Assembly (NCBI RefSeq): GCF_013359725.1
Contig: NZ_JABFMW010000010.1
Span: 1-64,000, forward strand
Direction: 5' to 3'
Length of the DNA: 64,000 bases
Origin: Pseudarthrobacter sp. C4D7
GTDB taxonomy: Bacteria > Actinomycetota > Actinomycetes > Actinomycetales > Micrococcaceae
Shown here: one piece after another, positions 33,319-42,892 of the stretch
Position numbering within the stretch: the first letter of the stretch is position 1
How the letters are laid out: the number at the start of each line of letters is the position of its first letter
Notes under the pieces: model-generated
Seen by the model: only the letters and a program-made list of their open reading frames with translations
Databases searched by the model: none
What the model was told of the DNA's origin: nothing
Translations under genes and position numbers: made by a program

Positions 33319-34041
33319 CTAGATGTGGCGCAGGTAGCGGTGCGGCGAGTCCATGAACCGGCGCCAGTTCGCCACGAGTTCCAGGTCCTCCCAAGTGCGG
33401 GGCCGTAAACCCCAAGGCCCCACTTCGAGGATCGTGGCGCCGGGAAGGGCGGCCAGCAACGGGGAGTGGGTGGACATCACCACCTGGGATTTGCCGTCGG
33501 CGAGCAGGTCCTTCAGGACGGACAGCAGGCTCAGGCAGCCGGAGAAGGACAGGGCCGATTCCGGTTCGTCCAGCACCCACAGGCCGGGGCCGGTGAACCG
33601 GTCAGCGGCCAGCTGCAGGAAGGACTCCCCGTGGGACATGTCGTGGAAGGCGATGTCCGGGAGGGAGGTGCTGGGGTTCTGCTCCAGGTATGTGTAGAAC
33701 CCGTGCATCGTTTCGGCCCTGAGGAAGTAGCCGCGGCGGGTGGCGCCTGCGTTCCGGACCAGTTGCAGATGGTCGCCAAGGATGGATTCGGTGCGGCGGG
33801 TGGCATGCCGGGCGCCTGTCGACCCGCCCTCGGGCGACAGGCCGTAGGCGAGCGCCAGGGCTTCCACCAGCGTGGATTTTCCCGACCCGTTCTCGCCCAC
33901 GAGGATGGTGGCAGGACCCAGGTCCAGCCCCTGGTCCAGGACCTGGGAAACCGGCGGCAGCACGGCCGGCCAGCATGCACGGTCCAGGACGTTGGCCGGG
34001 TCCTCCGCCAGCCGCCGGACGGGGTAGGTGCGCAGGGACAT
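33319..34041 (-). CDS. AAA / ABC-type ATPase, stand-alone
   Basis: 240 residues. Walker A is ATILVGENGSGKSTLVEAL (about residues 44-62), the signature-like segment is DMSHGESFLQL, Walker B is LWVLDEPESALS, and the switch His is in VVMSTHSPLLAAL. The order is that of SMC/ABC-type ATPases of the predicted-ATPase group found alone in bacterial genomes. No membrane domain or nuclease gene is next to it, so neither transport nor a defence role can be claimed. It probably has its own promoter in the AT-rich gap at 34042-34147. Confidence 0.87.
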   Translation of the reverse strand: MSLRTYPVRRLAEDPANVLDRACWPAVLPPVSQVLDQGLDLGPATILVGENGSGKSTLVEALALAYGLSPEGGSTGARHATRRTESILGDHLQLVRNAGATRRGYFLRAETMHGFYTYLEQNPSTSLPDIAFHDMSHGESFLQLAADRFTGPGLWVLDEPESALSFSGCLSLLSVLKDLLADGKSQVVMSTHSPLLAALPGATILEVGPWGLRPRTWEDLELVANWRRFMDSPHRYLRHI

Positions 34042-34147
34042 GGCCCCATTTTCGCAGGCTTAAAAACTTTTTGAATTTTTTCCCATCCATCTGGCCCATC
34101 GTTCCGAAGACCAAGAGTAGGAGTGTTGCCAACGCGAGGACGGGACG

Positions 34148-34453
34148 ATGGATGCCGTTGACCAGCAAGCCCTGACCGTTGCTGTCATCCAGGAGCACCG
34201 GTTGGATGTGGCACGGTTGTGGCTGGCGTTCGTTGGGCTGGGCGGCGATGCCTCGGAGCAGCACATCCGCGACTACTGCGCCGGCCAGGCCACCCTGTCC
34301 CCCAAAGAACGGGACGCGCTGGCCCTGGCCGTCAACGAATACTGCGCGGACGAGGGGCTGCCGCTGCGCGCTCCCCTCAGCAGCTTTTCCCTGTTCCGCT
34401 TCCAGCCTGAGCCGTGCGATCCGGACCGGAACGGCCCCTACTCGTCGAAGTAG
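34148..34453 (+). CDS. Hypothetical protein, small
   Basis: 101 residues from an ATG with GAGGA about 7 nt upstream. It is a helical, acidic protein (LDVARLWLAFVGLGGDASEQHIRDYCAGQ). No family is recognised and there is no signal peptide. Its last 16 bp overlap the end of the convergent GAF-ANTAR gene. Confidence 0.65.
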   Translation: MDAVDQQALTVAVIQEHRLDVARLWLAFVGLGGDASEQHIRDYCAGQATLSPKERDALALAVNEYCADEGLPLRAPLSSFSLFRFQPEPCDPDRNGPYSSK

Positions 34454-35190
34454 GTGAAGGTCTCCCCGGCGCCGGCCACCGAAGCGACCACGGCGGCGGC
34501 AACCTCACGCAGCTTCATGTTCCGGCTGTTGGACGCGTCCCGGAGGACTTTGAAGGCAGCAGACTGGCTGCACCTGTTCTGTGCCATGACGGCCCCCGTT
34601 GCCAGGTCGATGACGGTGCGGGTCTGCATGGCGGCGCTCATACCGTCCCTGGTCTCTTCCAGCTTCAGCATGCGAAGGGCAAGTTTCAGGCCCTTGGAAG
34701 CCCGCCGCACGAAAGCCTCGGCAGCGCTAATGCCGTCGCTTCCTGAGGCAACAGGATGTGAGCAGTACAGCGTCAGGACTCCCTTAGTGTCCCCTTCCAG
34801 GTCCGCCGGGATGCTGAGCACCGAGAGGACGCCCTGCTGCCGGGCCGCCGTGGCGTACTCCGGCCACCGCAGGTCACTCCGCAGGTCAGCCATCAGCACC
34901 GTGCCGGCAGTGCGCATCGCAGTCAGCCCCGGCCCGTCGCCATGGTGCAGTTCCAGCGGGGTGATGAGCGCAGCGCCCGGCCTGCTGCTGGCGGTCGCTG
35001 GGGTTTTCTTGGGCCGGAGCACCGTTATTTCGCAGGAACATTCCTGGCCCTGGGCGCCCAGCCGGGTGGCGGCGTACTCGGCCAGGTCCCGGAGGAGGGC
35101 CTCCACCTCCATGTTGTGCAGGAACGATTCCTGAAGGTGCAGGGCAACGTCTGCGAAGTCCCCGTATGCAGGGACGTCGGCGTTCGGCAC
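34438..35190 (-). CDS. GAF and ANTAR domain RNA-binding regulator
   Basis: 250 residues. A GAF-like sensor covers about residues 20-170 (ITPLELHHGDGPGLTAM, VLSVLSIPADLEGDTKGVLTLY). The C-terminal ANTAR domain (about 190-240) has the hallmark IDLATGAVMAQNRCSQSAAF and RNMKLREVAAAVVASV. ANTAR proteins bind paired RNA hairpins and prevent transcription termination. The GTG at 35190 is preceded by GGAGG at 8 nt, which decides the start. A paralogue lies at 62209-63174; both are of the single-polypeptide type common in Arthrobacter relatives. It is divergent from the carboxylesterase. Confidence 0.9.
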   Translation of the reverse strand: MPNADVPAYGDFADVALHLQESFLHNMEVEALLRDLAEYAATRLGAQGQECSCEITVLRPKKTPATASSRPGAALITPLELHHGDGPGLTAMRTAGTVLMADLRSDLRWPEYATAARQQGVLSVLSIPADLEGDTKGVLTLYCSHPVASGSDGISAAEAFVRRASKGLKLALRMLKLEETRDGMSAAMQTRTVIDLATGAVMAQNRCSQSAAFKVLRDASNSRNMKLREVAAAVVASVAGAGETFTYFDE

Positions 35191-35292
35191 GGGTCTTACC
35201 TCCGGACAATGGTTAAACTCCACATCATCGTGGCCGCCCACTGCCGAACGGTGATGACAGCCTACCTGTGCGGACACCGTACGCTGTCAACC

Positions 35293-36823
<1,531 letters not shown>

Positions 36824-36846
<23 letters not shown>

Positions 36847-37267
36847 GCGTGTCCCGGATCCCGTTCAACGCGGGATCCCGAAGGGAATTGAAGGCAGGCT
36901 TCAGGAGCGGCTGGATGATCTTGGCCGGCCCGTGGATGCTGAACTCGGCCGTGTACTTCACCACCGAGCCTGCCCCGCTGGGGCTGACATCGATGGAATC
37001 GAACGAGGTGACGGTCTTGTTCTCGCCGCGCAGCTTGATGTGGTTGTCCGTCAGCTCGATGACCTCATAGACCAGGGTCTGGCGCTTTCCGCGGAACTCG
37101 GACTCGGCGTGGTACTTGTGGCCCACGGCAACCGGCCCCGGCGTGATCTTGTCCATGACAGGGGTGTTGGGGTCCCACTTGGGGGTGTTTTCGAACTCAC
37201 GCATGAAGGCAAAGGCCTTCTCGGCGGACAGGTTGGTTTCCACACTTCCGGTGACTGTGATCATCAC
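36824..37267 (-). CDS. SRPBCC (START-like) family protein
   Basis: 147 residues starting MITVTGSVETNLSAEKAFAFM. The MREFENTPKWDP segment and the long C-terminal helix are typical of polyketide-cyclase-like SRPBCC proteins that bind a hydrophobic ligand. There is no catalytic clue and no operon partner with a defined pathway. The last 23 bp overlap the end of the esterase gene. Confidence 0.85.
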
Positions 37268-37308
37268 CCCAGTCTAGGAGCACTGTGCAGCCGGGCGGCG
37301 GCCATTTT

Positions 37309-37533
37309 TTAACAGAGTCTTCCGCCCGGCTCCCGGAGCCTGATCCACGCCTCGTACCCTTCTGCGGCGGTGAACAGTTCCCGGCCGCCGCCGGCATCGG
37401 CGGCGAGCCACAGCGCGGCCGGGCGCGGCCTGGCCTCATCCACCACGCCGCCCCGGACCAGCTTCGAGTCCAAGCGGATCTCCACCGGTACGCCGATCAG
37501 GCGGTGCCAGTCGGAATAGGGGTAGGGCTTCAT
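37309..37533 (-). CDS. Hypothetical protein, 74 residues
   Basis: Starts MKPYPYSDWHRLIGVPVEIRL and ends at 37309. It looks like a small beta-rich domain (VRGGVVDEARPRPAALWLAA). GGGAG stands about 8 nt before the ATG. It lies 39 bp downstream of the SDR gene and may be the last gene of that operon. No family is recognised. Confidence 0.6.
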   Translation of the reverse strand: MKPYPYSDWHRLIGVPVEIRLDSKLVRGGVVDEARPRPAALWLAADAGGGRELFTAAEGYEAWIRLREPGGRLC

Positions 37534-37572
37534 ATCGGCTCCCTTGGCGCTTTCCGCCGGCAGTTTGGGGTC

Positions 37573-38346
37573 CTAGTGGATGTGGCTGCCGCCGTTGATG
37601 TCGATGGTGGTGCCGGTGAGGTACGCCGAGTCCTCGGAGGACAGGAAGGCGATCACGGCGGCCACTTCCTCGGTGGTGGCATTGCGGCCCAGCGGGATGC
37701 CGGCGTTGATGGCCGCCTCCTGCTCCTCGGTGCTGCCCACGCGGATGTTGGTGTCCACGGCGCCGGGGGTGATGGCGTTGACGGTGACGCCGGTGGTACC
37801 GAGCTCGCGGGCCAGAGCCTTGGTGAAGCCGAGGATGGCTGCTTTTGCTGCGGAGTAGGGGACCTTGCCGAAGACGCCGCCGCCGCGCTGGGCGGACACG
37901 GAGGACATGTTGACGATCCGGCCCCAGCCGTTGTCGATCATGTCCGGCAGGAAGGCCTTGGTCACCAGGTAGGTGCCGGTGGCGTTGACGTCCATGACCT
38001 TGTGCCACAGCTCGAGGGTGGTCTCCAGGAACGGGATGGGCGAGGTGATGCCGGCAATGTTGGCCAGGGCGCCGACGGGCGGGAGGTTGCCGGCGGCCAC
38101 TTCAGCGGCGACGGCGGCCTGGGCGGCAATGACGGAGGCTTCGTTGGCGACGTCGATCTCGTGGCCGAAGGCGGGGACGTTGAATTCGTTGCCGATTTCC
38201 GCGGCGACCTTGGCGGACTTTTCGCCGTCGAGGTCCAGGATGACAATGCCCCAGCCGTCACGGGCGTAACGGCGGGCCGTGGTGATTCCGATGCCGCGGT
38301 CCGATGTTGCTCCGGTGAGGACGGCGGTGCGCTGGATGGTGGTCAT
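37573..38346 (-). CDS. Short-chain dehydrogenase/reductase (SDR)
   Basis: 257 residues. The nucleotide motif is TGATSDRGIG (residues 11-20), and Asp38 at the end of strand 2 suggests NAD(H) rather than NADP(H). The catalytic set is Ser149, Tyr164 and Lys168 (YSAAK), and the end SAYLTGTTIDINGGSHIH is the classical SDR C-terminus. It oxidises or reduces a sugar or polyol hydroxyl. It is downstream of the TIM-barrel isomerase gene across a 101-bp gap that holds a 27-bp-arm hairpin, and shares the GntR-controlled divergent promoter with the transporter/transketolase operon. Confidence 0.93.
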   Translation of the reverse strand: MTTIQRTAVLTGATSDRGIGITTARRYARDGWGIVILDLDGEKSAKVAAEIGNEFNVPAFGHEIDVANEASVIAAQAAVAAEVAAGNLPPVGALANIAGITSPIPFLETTLELWHKVMDVNATGTYLVTKAFLPDMIDNGWGRIVNMSSVSAQRGGGVFGKVPYSAAKAAILGFTKALARELGTTGVTVNAITPGAVDTNIRVGSTEEQEAAINAGIPLGRNATTEEVAAVIAFLSSEDSAYLTGTTIDINGGSHIH

Positions 38347-38374
38347 GGTGGTGCTCCTTGAATTGTTTTATCGG

Positions 38375-38434
38375 ATCGATTGCTCCGTAAGTGTCGTTTT
38401 GGACGTTCAAAACGACACTTACGGAGCAATCGAT
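38375..38434. repeat. Palindromic repeat, 27-bp perfect arms
   Basis: Two perfect 27-bp inverted arms (each containing TCCGTAAGTGTCGTTTTG or its complement) separated by 6 nt (GACGTT). It fills most of the gap between the isomerase stop and the SDR start. It is far longer and less GC-rich than a usual terminator and has no U-tract, so a dispersed palindromic element (REP- or MITE-like) is more likely. No second copy is seen in this window. Confidence 0.8.
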
Positions 38435-38447
38435 GGAGGGGGTGGGC

Positions 38448-39275
38448 TCAGATGAGGTCGGTGATGAAGCTTGCTGCCTTGGCGGCGGCGGCGGGGCGTT
38501 CGTCGTTGGTGACGTCCCGGGTTTCGAGTTCGAGCGAGAAGTGGCCCGTATAGCCATCGGCGGCGAGCCTTTTCAGGCCGCCGGCGAAGTCGGCGTCCCC
38601 ATTGCCGATACGGAGGTTGATGTTCCCCGGCACGGCGTCGCGCAGGTGGACATGGCTGATGCGGCCCCGGTGCCGGTCCAGGTAGGCCTGGATGTCTTCG
38701 CCGGAGGCGACAATGTGGCTGAAGTCCATGACAATTCCGACGCCGGAACCGGCCAGGCGGTCGGCCAGCAGTCCTGCGCGCTCCAGGTTCCAGCAGAACC
38801 GAAGGAAGTGCAGCGACTCAGTCCAGAGTTCGACGCCGAACTCCGCCGCCCGCTGTCCGGCACCCATGAGCTGGGCGGCAACGAGGTCCAGGTCCTCGTC
38901 AACGCTCCGGACCGGGGTGTGGTCCAGGGCGCCGCACGGCAGGACCAGTGCCTTCGCACCGATGGTGGCCGTCAAGGTGAGCAGGGCGTCAAGGTGGCGG
39001 TCCCGCATAGCCCGGCCCTCGTCGTCCAGCACCTTGTTCAAGTCCCCGATATCGCCGTTCACGGAGCGGACCCGCAGGCCCGAGGCAATGACCTCGGCGG
39101 AGACAGTATCCACCGCATCCGCGGTGAGCTCGTAGGGCACGTGGTTGCAGACGCCGGGCAGGGCGCCCAGGTCGATTTCCTCGAAGCCCAGCCCCTTCAT
39201 GGTCCGCAGGGCGGCGCCCAGGTCCTGGTGCCGGAAGCTGATGGACGAGCACCCCAGTCGGGAGTGGAACATCAT
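38448..39275 (-). CDS. Sugar phosphate isomerase/epimerase-like TIM-barrel protein
   Basis: 275 residues of the AP-endonuclease-2-like xylose-isomerase fold: LGCSSISFRHQDLGAALRTM, FEEIDLGALPGVCNHVPY, ALVLPCGALDHTPVRS, FGVELWTESLHFLRFC, GIVMDFSHIVASGED and HVHLRDAVPGNINLRIGNGD. The Glu/Asp/His residues in the last four segments are the metal ligands of the family. It probably isomerises or epimerises a keto-sugar or sugar acid. It is the first gene on the left of the divergent GntR-controlled promoter region. Confidence 0.88.
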   Translation of the reverse strand: MMFHSRLGCSSISFRHQDLGAALRTMKGLGFEEIDLGALPGVCNHVPYELTADAVDTVSAEVIASGLRVRSVNGDIGDLNKVLDDEGRAMRDRHLDALLTLTATIGAKALVLPCGALDHTPVRSVDEDLDLVAAQLMGAGQRAAEFGVELWTESLHFLRFCWNLERAGLLADRLAGSGVGIVMDFSHIVASGEDIQAYLDRHRGRISHVHLRDAVPGNINLRIGNGDADFAGGLKRLAADGYTGHFSLELETRDVTNDERPAAAAKAASFITDLI

Positions 39276-39314
39276 TGATCCTTTGATTCGTGCCGGGCGG
39301 TAGTGATGGAGACC

Positions 39315-39344
39315 ACAATACGGACGTCAACTGTCAACAGTCAA
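39315..39344 (-). promoter_or_regulatory. Promoter of the isomerase/SDR operon
   Basis: Reading leftward: -35 TTGACT (39344-39339), 18-bp spacer, -10 TATTGT (39320-39315). The operator dyad ACTGTCAACAGT at 39330-39341 lies between the two boxes and overlaps the -35, which fits repression. Confidence 0.6.
39330..39341. promoter_or_regulatory. GntR operator 1, ACTGT-CA-ACAGT
   Basis: A perfect dyad between the divergent operons. It matches the arms of the sites at 39356-39369, 39400-39413 and in front of the gntR gene (42851-42868). Confidence 0.7.
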
Positions 39345-39355
39345 CTCTAAAAGTC

Positions 39356-39369
39356 GACTGTTGACAGTC
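39356..39369 (+). promoter_or_regulatory. GntR operator 2, GACTGT-TG-ACAGTC, over a -35 box
   Basis: A perfect 14-bp dyad. It contains a consensus -35 TTGACA (39361-39366) for the transporter operon; 17 bp on lies CACACT as a possible -10. Binding here would block RNA polymerase. Confidence 0.7.
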
Positions 39370-39399
39370 ATAATGATGTGGGTCACACTGGTGTCCATC

Positions 39400-39413
39400 A
39401 ATTGTTAACAGTC
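39400..39413. promoter_or_regulatory. GntR operator 3, AATTGT-TA-ACAGTC
   Basis: One arm is perfect and the other degenerate, 46 bp upstream of the transporter start codon. It is a probable auxiliary site. Confidence 0.5.
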
Positions 39414-39458
39414 GACAGCGGCCGACCTCCTTCAGCCGCTTTTCGAAAGGGAACCACC

Positions 39459-40796
39459 ATGAGCAAAGATGCTCTGACCATGCGCGGCCCGGTCCACGGC
39501 ACCAAGGACGCCCGGCGAGTTGCCATCGGATCCGGCGTGGGGGCCGTGATTGAGACGTATGACTTCATCGGCTTCGGCACCGCTGCCGCACTGTACTTCG
39601 GCACTGCATTCTTCCCCGGCACCGATCCGGTCACCGGCACCCTGGCCTCCTTCGCCACCCTGGGCGTCGGCTTCGCAGCCCGCCCCCTTGGCGGCATCAT
39701 CGGCGGCCACCTCGGCGACAAAGTAGGCCGCAAGCCGGTCCTGGTGGCCTCCCTCATCCTCATGGGCCTGGCAACCTTCGCCATCGGCCTGCTCCCCACC
39801 TACGCGGCCGTCGGGCTGCTGGCCCCGGCGCTGCTGGTATTCGTCCGCATCGTCCAGGGCCTGGCCTTCGGTGCTGAGTGGGGCGGCGCCATCCTCATGA
39901 GCTACGAACACGCCCCCTGGAAGGCCAAGGGCAAGTACACCGGCATCGTCCAGGCCGGCTTCCCCGTCGGCCTGCTGCTGGCCAACCTTACCTTCCTGTT
40001 CAGCGTCCAGCTGGGCGGCGAGCTCGCCTGGCGGATCCCGTTCCTGGCCAGCATCCTGTTGGTGGCCGTGGGCCTGGTGATCCGGTCGAAGGTTCCCGAG
40101 TCCCCGGTCTTTGACGAAGTCAAGGACAGCGGCGCCATCGTCAAGGCACCCATTGTGGAGGTCATCAAGACCGACTGGCGCAACATCGTCAAGGGCATCG
40201 GCCTTCGCATCGCCGAAACCGCCGGTTACGCCGTGTCCATCACCTACATGATTTCCTACATCAACAGCCAGCACCTGGCGGACAAGAGCCAGACCCTGAT
40301 CGCGCTCTGCATCGCTTCGGCCATCGGAATCTTCGCCACCCAGGCCTGGGCCGCCCTGACAGACCGCATCGGCCGCCGTCCCCTCTACGTCTGGTCCACG
40401 GCCTTCGCCGCACTGTTCGCGATTCCGATGTTCCTGCTGGTCAACACCGGAATGTTCATCGCCATCATCCTCACCATCGTGATCTCCTACGCGGTCTGCC
40501 AGAATTCCCTGGCCGGCGCCCAGGGCGCCTGGTTCCCAGAGCTCTTCCAGGCCAAGACCCGCGCTTCCGGCGCCAGCCTGGCCTACCAGATCTCGGCCAT
40601 GGTGTCCGGATTCACCCCCTTCATCACCACCCTGTTGTTTGTCAGCTTCGGCTGGATGGGCCCGGCCCTGCTCTTCGGCGCCTACGCCCTGATCGGCCTG
40701 TGGGCCGCCATCGCCACCCGGGAAACCTGGGGCCAGCGGGAACGCGAACTGGCTGACGAGGCCACCAAAAGCACCCCCAACACCGTCAACGCCTGA
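39459..40796 (+). CDS. MFS transporter, metabolite:H+ symporter (MHS) type
   Basis: 445 residues with 12 membrane spans. The MHS-type beginning IETYDFIGFGTAAALYFGTAF, the loop GGHLGDKVGRKPVLV after span 2, and VRIVQGLAFGAEWGGA in span 4 place it with carriers of organic acids and zwitterions (shikimate, alpha-ketoglutarate, proline/betaine). That suggests the pathway substrate carries a carboxylate. It is first in the operon with the two transketolase subunits and is governed by the GntR dyads upstream. The ribosome site is AAAGGG before the ATG at 39459. Confidence 0.92.
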   Translation: MSKDALTMRGPVHGTKDARRVAIGSGVGAVIETYDFIGFGTAAALYFGTAFFPGTDPVTGTLASFATLGVGFAARPLGGIIGGHLGDKVGRKPVLVASLILMGLATFAIGLLPTYAAVGLLAPALLVFVRIVQGLAFGAEWGGAILMSYEHAPWKAKGKYTGIVQAGFPVGLLLANLTFLFSVQLGGELAWRIPFLASILLVAVGLVIRSKVPESPVFDEVKDSGAIVKAPIVEVIKTDWRNIVKGIGLRIAETAGYAVSITYMISYINSQHLADKSQTLIALCIASAIGIFATQAWAALTDRIGRRPLYVWSTAFAALFAIPMFLLVNTGMFIAIILTIVISYAVCQNSLAGAQGAWFPELFQAKTRASGASLAYQISAMVSGFTPFITTLLFVSFGWMGPALLFGAYALIGLWAAIATRETWGQRERELADEATKSTPNTVNA

Positions 40797-40832
40797 ATGA
40801 CCACCACTCACGAAACGACCACGGAGCCAGCA

Positions 40833-41744
40833 ATGCCTACAGACACCGTCCAGGACGCCGCCCCGCAGGAAAAAACACTGCCGACCGCAGTAACACCCGA
40901 ACGGCTGGAGAAAATCAGCGCTGCCGCCTACCGGATCCGGCACCACGCCCTGAACATGGGAGAGGTGCAGGGCCAGGGGTACGTGGGCCAGGCCCTGGGT
41001 GCCGCGGACATGCTCGCCACCGTCTACGGGGACCAGCTGAACTTCCGCGCCGAGGACCCGCACTGGGACGCCCGCGACCGGTTCCTGCTGTCCACCGGCC
41101 ACTACGCGATCGGCCACTACGCAGCCCTCGCCGAAGCCGGAATCGTCCCCGTAGAGGAACTTGAGACCTACGGCTCGGACGATTCCCGGCTGCCGATGTC
41201 CGGGATGTCCACGTACACCCCCGGCATGGAAATCTCCGGTGGCTCCCTGGGCCACGGCCTGACCATCGCGGTCGGCATGGCCCTGGGGCTGCGCTGCCAG
41301 GGCTCGTCCGCCCGGATCTTCAACTTCCTCTCCGACGGCGAACTGGACGAGGGCTCCACCTGGGAAGCGGCCATGGGTGCACACCACCACCAGCTGGGCA
41401 ACCTCACCGCCATGGTGGACATCAATGCCCTGCAGGCTGACGGCAAGACGGACACGGTCCTCCGCACCGAGCCGGTGACCGAGAAGTGGGAATCGTTCGG
41501 CTGGTACACCCAGCGCGTGGACGGCAACGACGTCGGTGCGCTGCTCGCAGCGTTCGACAACGCGGCCGCCCAGGCCACCGCCGTCGGACGCCCCTCCGTG
41601 ATCCTGTGCGACACCAAGGTTGGCCGGGGCGTGCCGCTGCTGGAAAACCGTGAAAAGGCGCACTTCATGCGCATCGAAGAGAACGAATGGCAGATCTGCC
41701 GCGAGCAGCTCACTGCCGGCTACGAAGGAAAGGCTTCAGCATGA
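40833..41744 (+). CDS. Transketolase, N-terminal (ThDP-binding) subunit
   Basis: 303 residues from the ATG at 40833, which has GGAG 7 nt upstream; an ATG directly abutting the transporter stop (40797) lacks a ribosome site. ALGAADMLATVYGDQL, YAIGHYAALAEAG, GGSLGHGLTIAVGMALGL and the ThDP motif SDGELDEGSTWEAAM with the closing Asn are intact. Split transketolases consist of this subunit plus a C-terminal one; they serve specialised pathways rather than the pentose phosphate cycle. It is coupled to the next gene by a 4-bp overlap. Confidence 0.92.
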   Translation: MPTDTVQDAAPQEKTLPTAVTPERLEKISAAAYRIRHHALNMGEVQGQGYVGQALGAADMLATVYGDQLNFRAEDPHWDARDRFLLSTGHYAIGHYAALAEAGIVPVEELETYGSDDSRLPMSGMSTYTPGMEISGGSLGHGLTIAVGMALGLRCQGSSARIFNFLSDGELDEGSTWEAAMGAHHHQLGNLTAMVDINALQADGKTDTVLRTEPVTEKWESFGWYTQRVDGNDVGALLAAFDNAAAQATAVGRPSVILCDTKVGRGVPLLENREKAHFMRIEENEWQICREQLTAGYEGKASA

Positions 41745-42772
41745 GCACCACCACCGAGGCCCCCGACACCGCGGCGGCCGCTGCACCACCCGCCAAGCCG
41801 AAGCTGAAGACCTCGGCGATGATCGCCTCATTCGCCGACCCGGGCCAGAAGACCTCCAACGCCCCGTTCGGGCATGCCCTGGTCAATGCCGCACAGGAAA
41901 ATGACAAGATCGTGGGCCTGACCGCGGACCTGGGCAAGTACACGGACATGCACATCTTTGCCCAGGCGTTCCCGGAGCGGTTCTTCCAGATGGGCATGGC
42001 CGAGCAGCTGCTCTTCGGCGCAGCGGCCGGCCTGGCCGAGACCGGGCTGGTACCGTTCGCGTCCACCTACTCCGTGTTCGCCGCCCGCCGCGCCTACGAC
42101 TTCCTCTGCCTGGACGCCGCGGAACCAAACCTGAACGTGAACATCGTGGGCGGCCTCCCCGGCTTGACCACCGGGTATGGCCCCAGCCACCAGGCCACCG
42201 AGGACATGGCGATCTTCCGCGGCATGCCCAACCTGACCATCGTGGACCCCTGCGACTCGATCGACATCGAACAGGCCGTCCCGCAGCTTGCCGCCTCCGA
42301 AGGCCCCACGTACCTGCGGCTGCTGCGCGGCAACGTCCCCACGGTCCTGGACGAATACGACTACACGTTCGAACTTGGCAAAGCCAAGGTCCTCCGCGGG
42401 GGCAACGACGTGGTGTTCATTTCTTCCGGCCTGATGACCATGCGCGCCCTGCAGGCAGCCAAGGCCCTTGCGGCACACAACGTGGACGTCGCCGTCGTGC
42501 ATACCCCCACCATCAAGCCGTTCGACGCCGAAACCGTGCTCAAGGAAATCAACACGGACCGCCTCGCCGTCACCCTGGAGAACCACTCCGTGGTGGGCGG
42601 CCTGTTCGAAACCGTGGCCTCCGCCGTCGTCACGGCCGGAGTGGGCAAGCGCGTGGTGCCCATCGGTCTTCCGGACCAGTTCCTCGACGCCGGCGCCCTG
42701 CCCACCCTGCACGACCGGTACGGCCTGTCCGTGGACCGCATCGTGGCCAAGGTCCTGTCCGAACTCGGCTAG
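41741..42772 (+). CDS. Transketolase, C-terminal (pyrimidine/transketolase-C) subunit
   Basis: 343 residues. A Pro/Ala-rich start is followed by the Pyr domain (KIVGLTADLGKYTDM, RFFQMGMAEQLLFGAAAG with the catalytic Glu, and GPSHQATEDMAIFRG with its His). The transketolase C domain has VVFISSGLMTMRAL, then VAVVHTPTIKPFD and VTLENHSVVGGLFE. It forms the active site together with the N-terminal subunit and transfers a two-carbon ketol unit; the donor and acceptor are not known. The ATG at 41741 overlaps the previous stop by 4 bp. Confidence 0.92.
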   Translation: MSTTTEAPDTAAAAAPPAKPKLKTSAMIASFADPGQKTSNAPFGHALVNAAQENDKIVGLTADLGKYTDMHIFAQAFPERFFQMGMAEQLLFGAAAGLAETGLVPFASTYSVFAARRAYDFLCLDAAEPNLNVNIVGGLPGLTTGYGPSHQATEDMAIFRGMPNLTIVDPCDSIDIEQAVPQLAASEGPTYLRLLRGNVPTVLDEYDYTFELGKAKVLRGGNDVVFISSGLMTMRALQAAKALAAHNVDVAVVHTPTIKPFDAETVLKEINTDRLAVTLENHSVVGGLFETVASAVVTAGVGKRVVPIGLPDQFLDAGALPTLHDRYGLSVDRIVAKVLSELG

Positions 42773-42786
42773 GACAGGAAACCACT

Positions 42787-42831
42787 GCAGAAAGCACGGC
42801 ACCGGTTCCCCGCCGGCGCCGTGCTTTCTGC
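42787..42831 (+). terminator. Terminator of the transketolase operon
   Basis: Perfect 14-bp arms (GCAGAAAGCACGGC and complement) with a further short internal stem, 14 bp past the transketolase stop. It is followed by an AT-rich stretch rather than a clean U-tract. Confidence 0.65.
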
Positions 42832-42850
42832 CGTAATATCTAATCCAGTA

Positions 42851-42868
42851 TCGACTGTAAACAGTCGA
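42851..42868. promoter_or_regulatory. GntR autoregulatory operator TCGACTGT-AA-ACAGTCGA
   Basis: A perfect 18-bp dyad, 24 bp upstream of the gntR start codon. It shares the core ACTGT-N2-ACAGT with the operators at 39330-39413, so the regulator probably represses itself and both flanking operons. Confidence 0.75.
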
Positions 42869-42892
42869 CTTATGACATTGAGGACAGAAGCC

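Noticed and set aside
33319-34041. Stand-alone ATPase as part of a phage-defence system
   Set aside because: No nuclease, toxin or other effector gene adjoins it; neighbours are a Cys-rich protein and a small unknown gene.
36856-36878. 8-bp-arm hairpin GGATCCCG / CGGGATCC as terminator of the carboxylesterase
   Set aside because: It lies inside the coding end of the convergent SRPBCC gene, has no U-tract and may be chance; not enough to call.
39432-41663. Open frame of 743 codons on the minus strand
   Set aside because: It is antisense to the MFS and transketolase genes, which have clear domains, starts and ribosome sites; the frame reads Gly/Asp/Gln-rich nonsense.
37573-42772. Assignment of the transketolase locus to apiose (AptAB) or sulfoquinovose (sulfo-TK) degradation
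   Set aside because: The kinase or the remaining signature enzymes of those pathways are not present in the window; only the split transketolase is shared.
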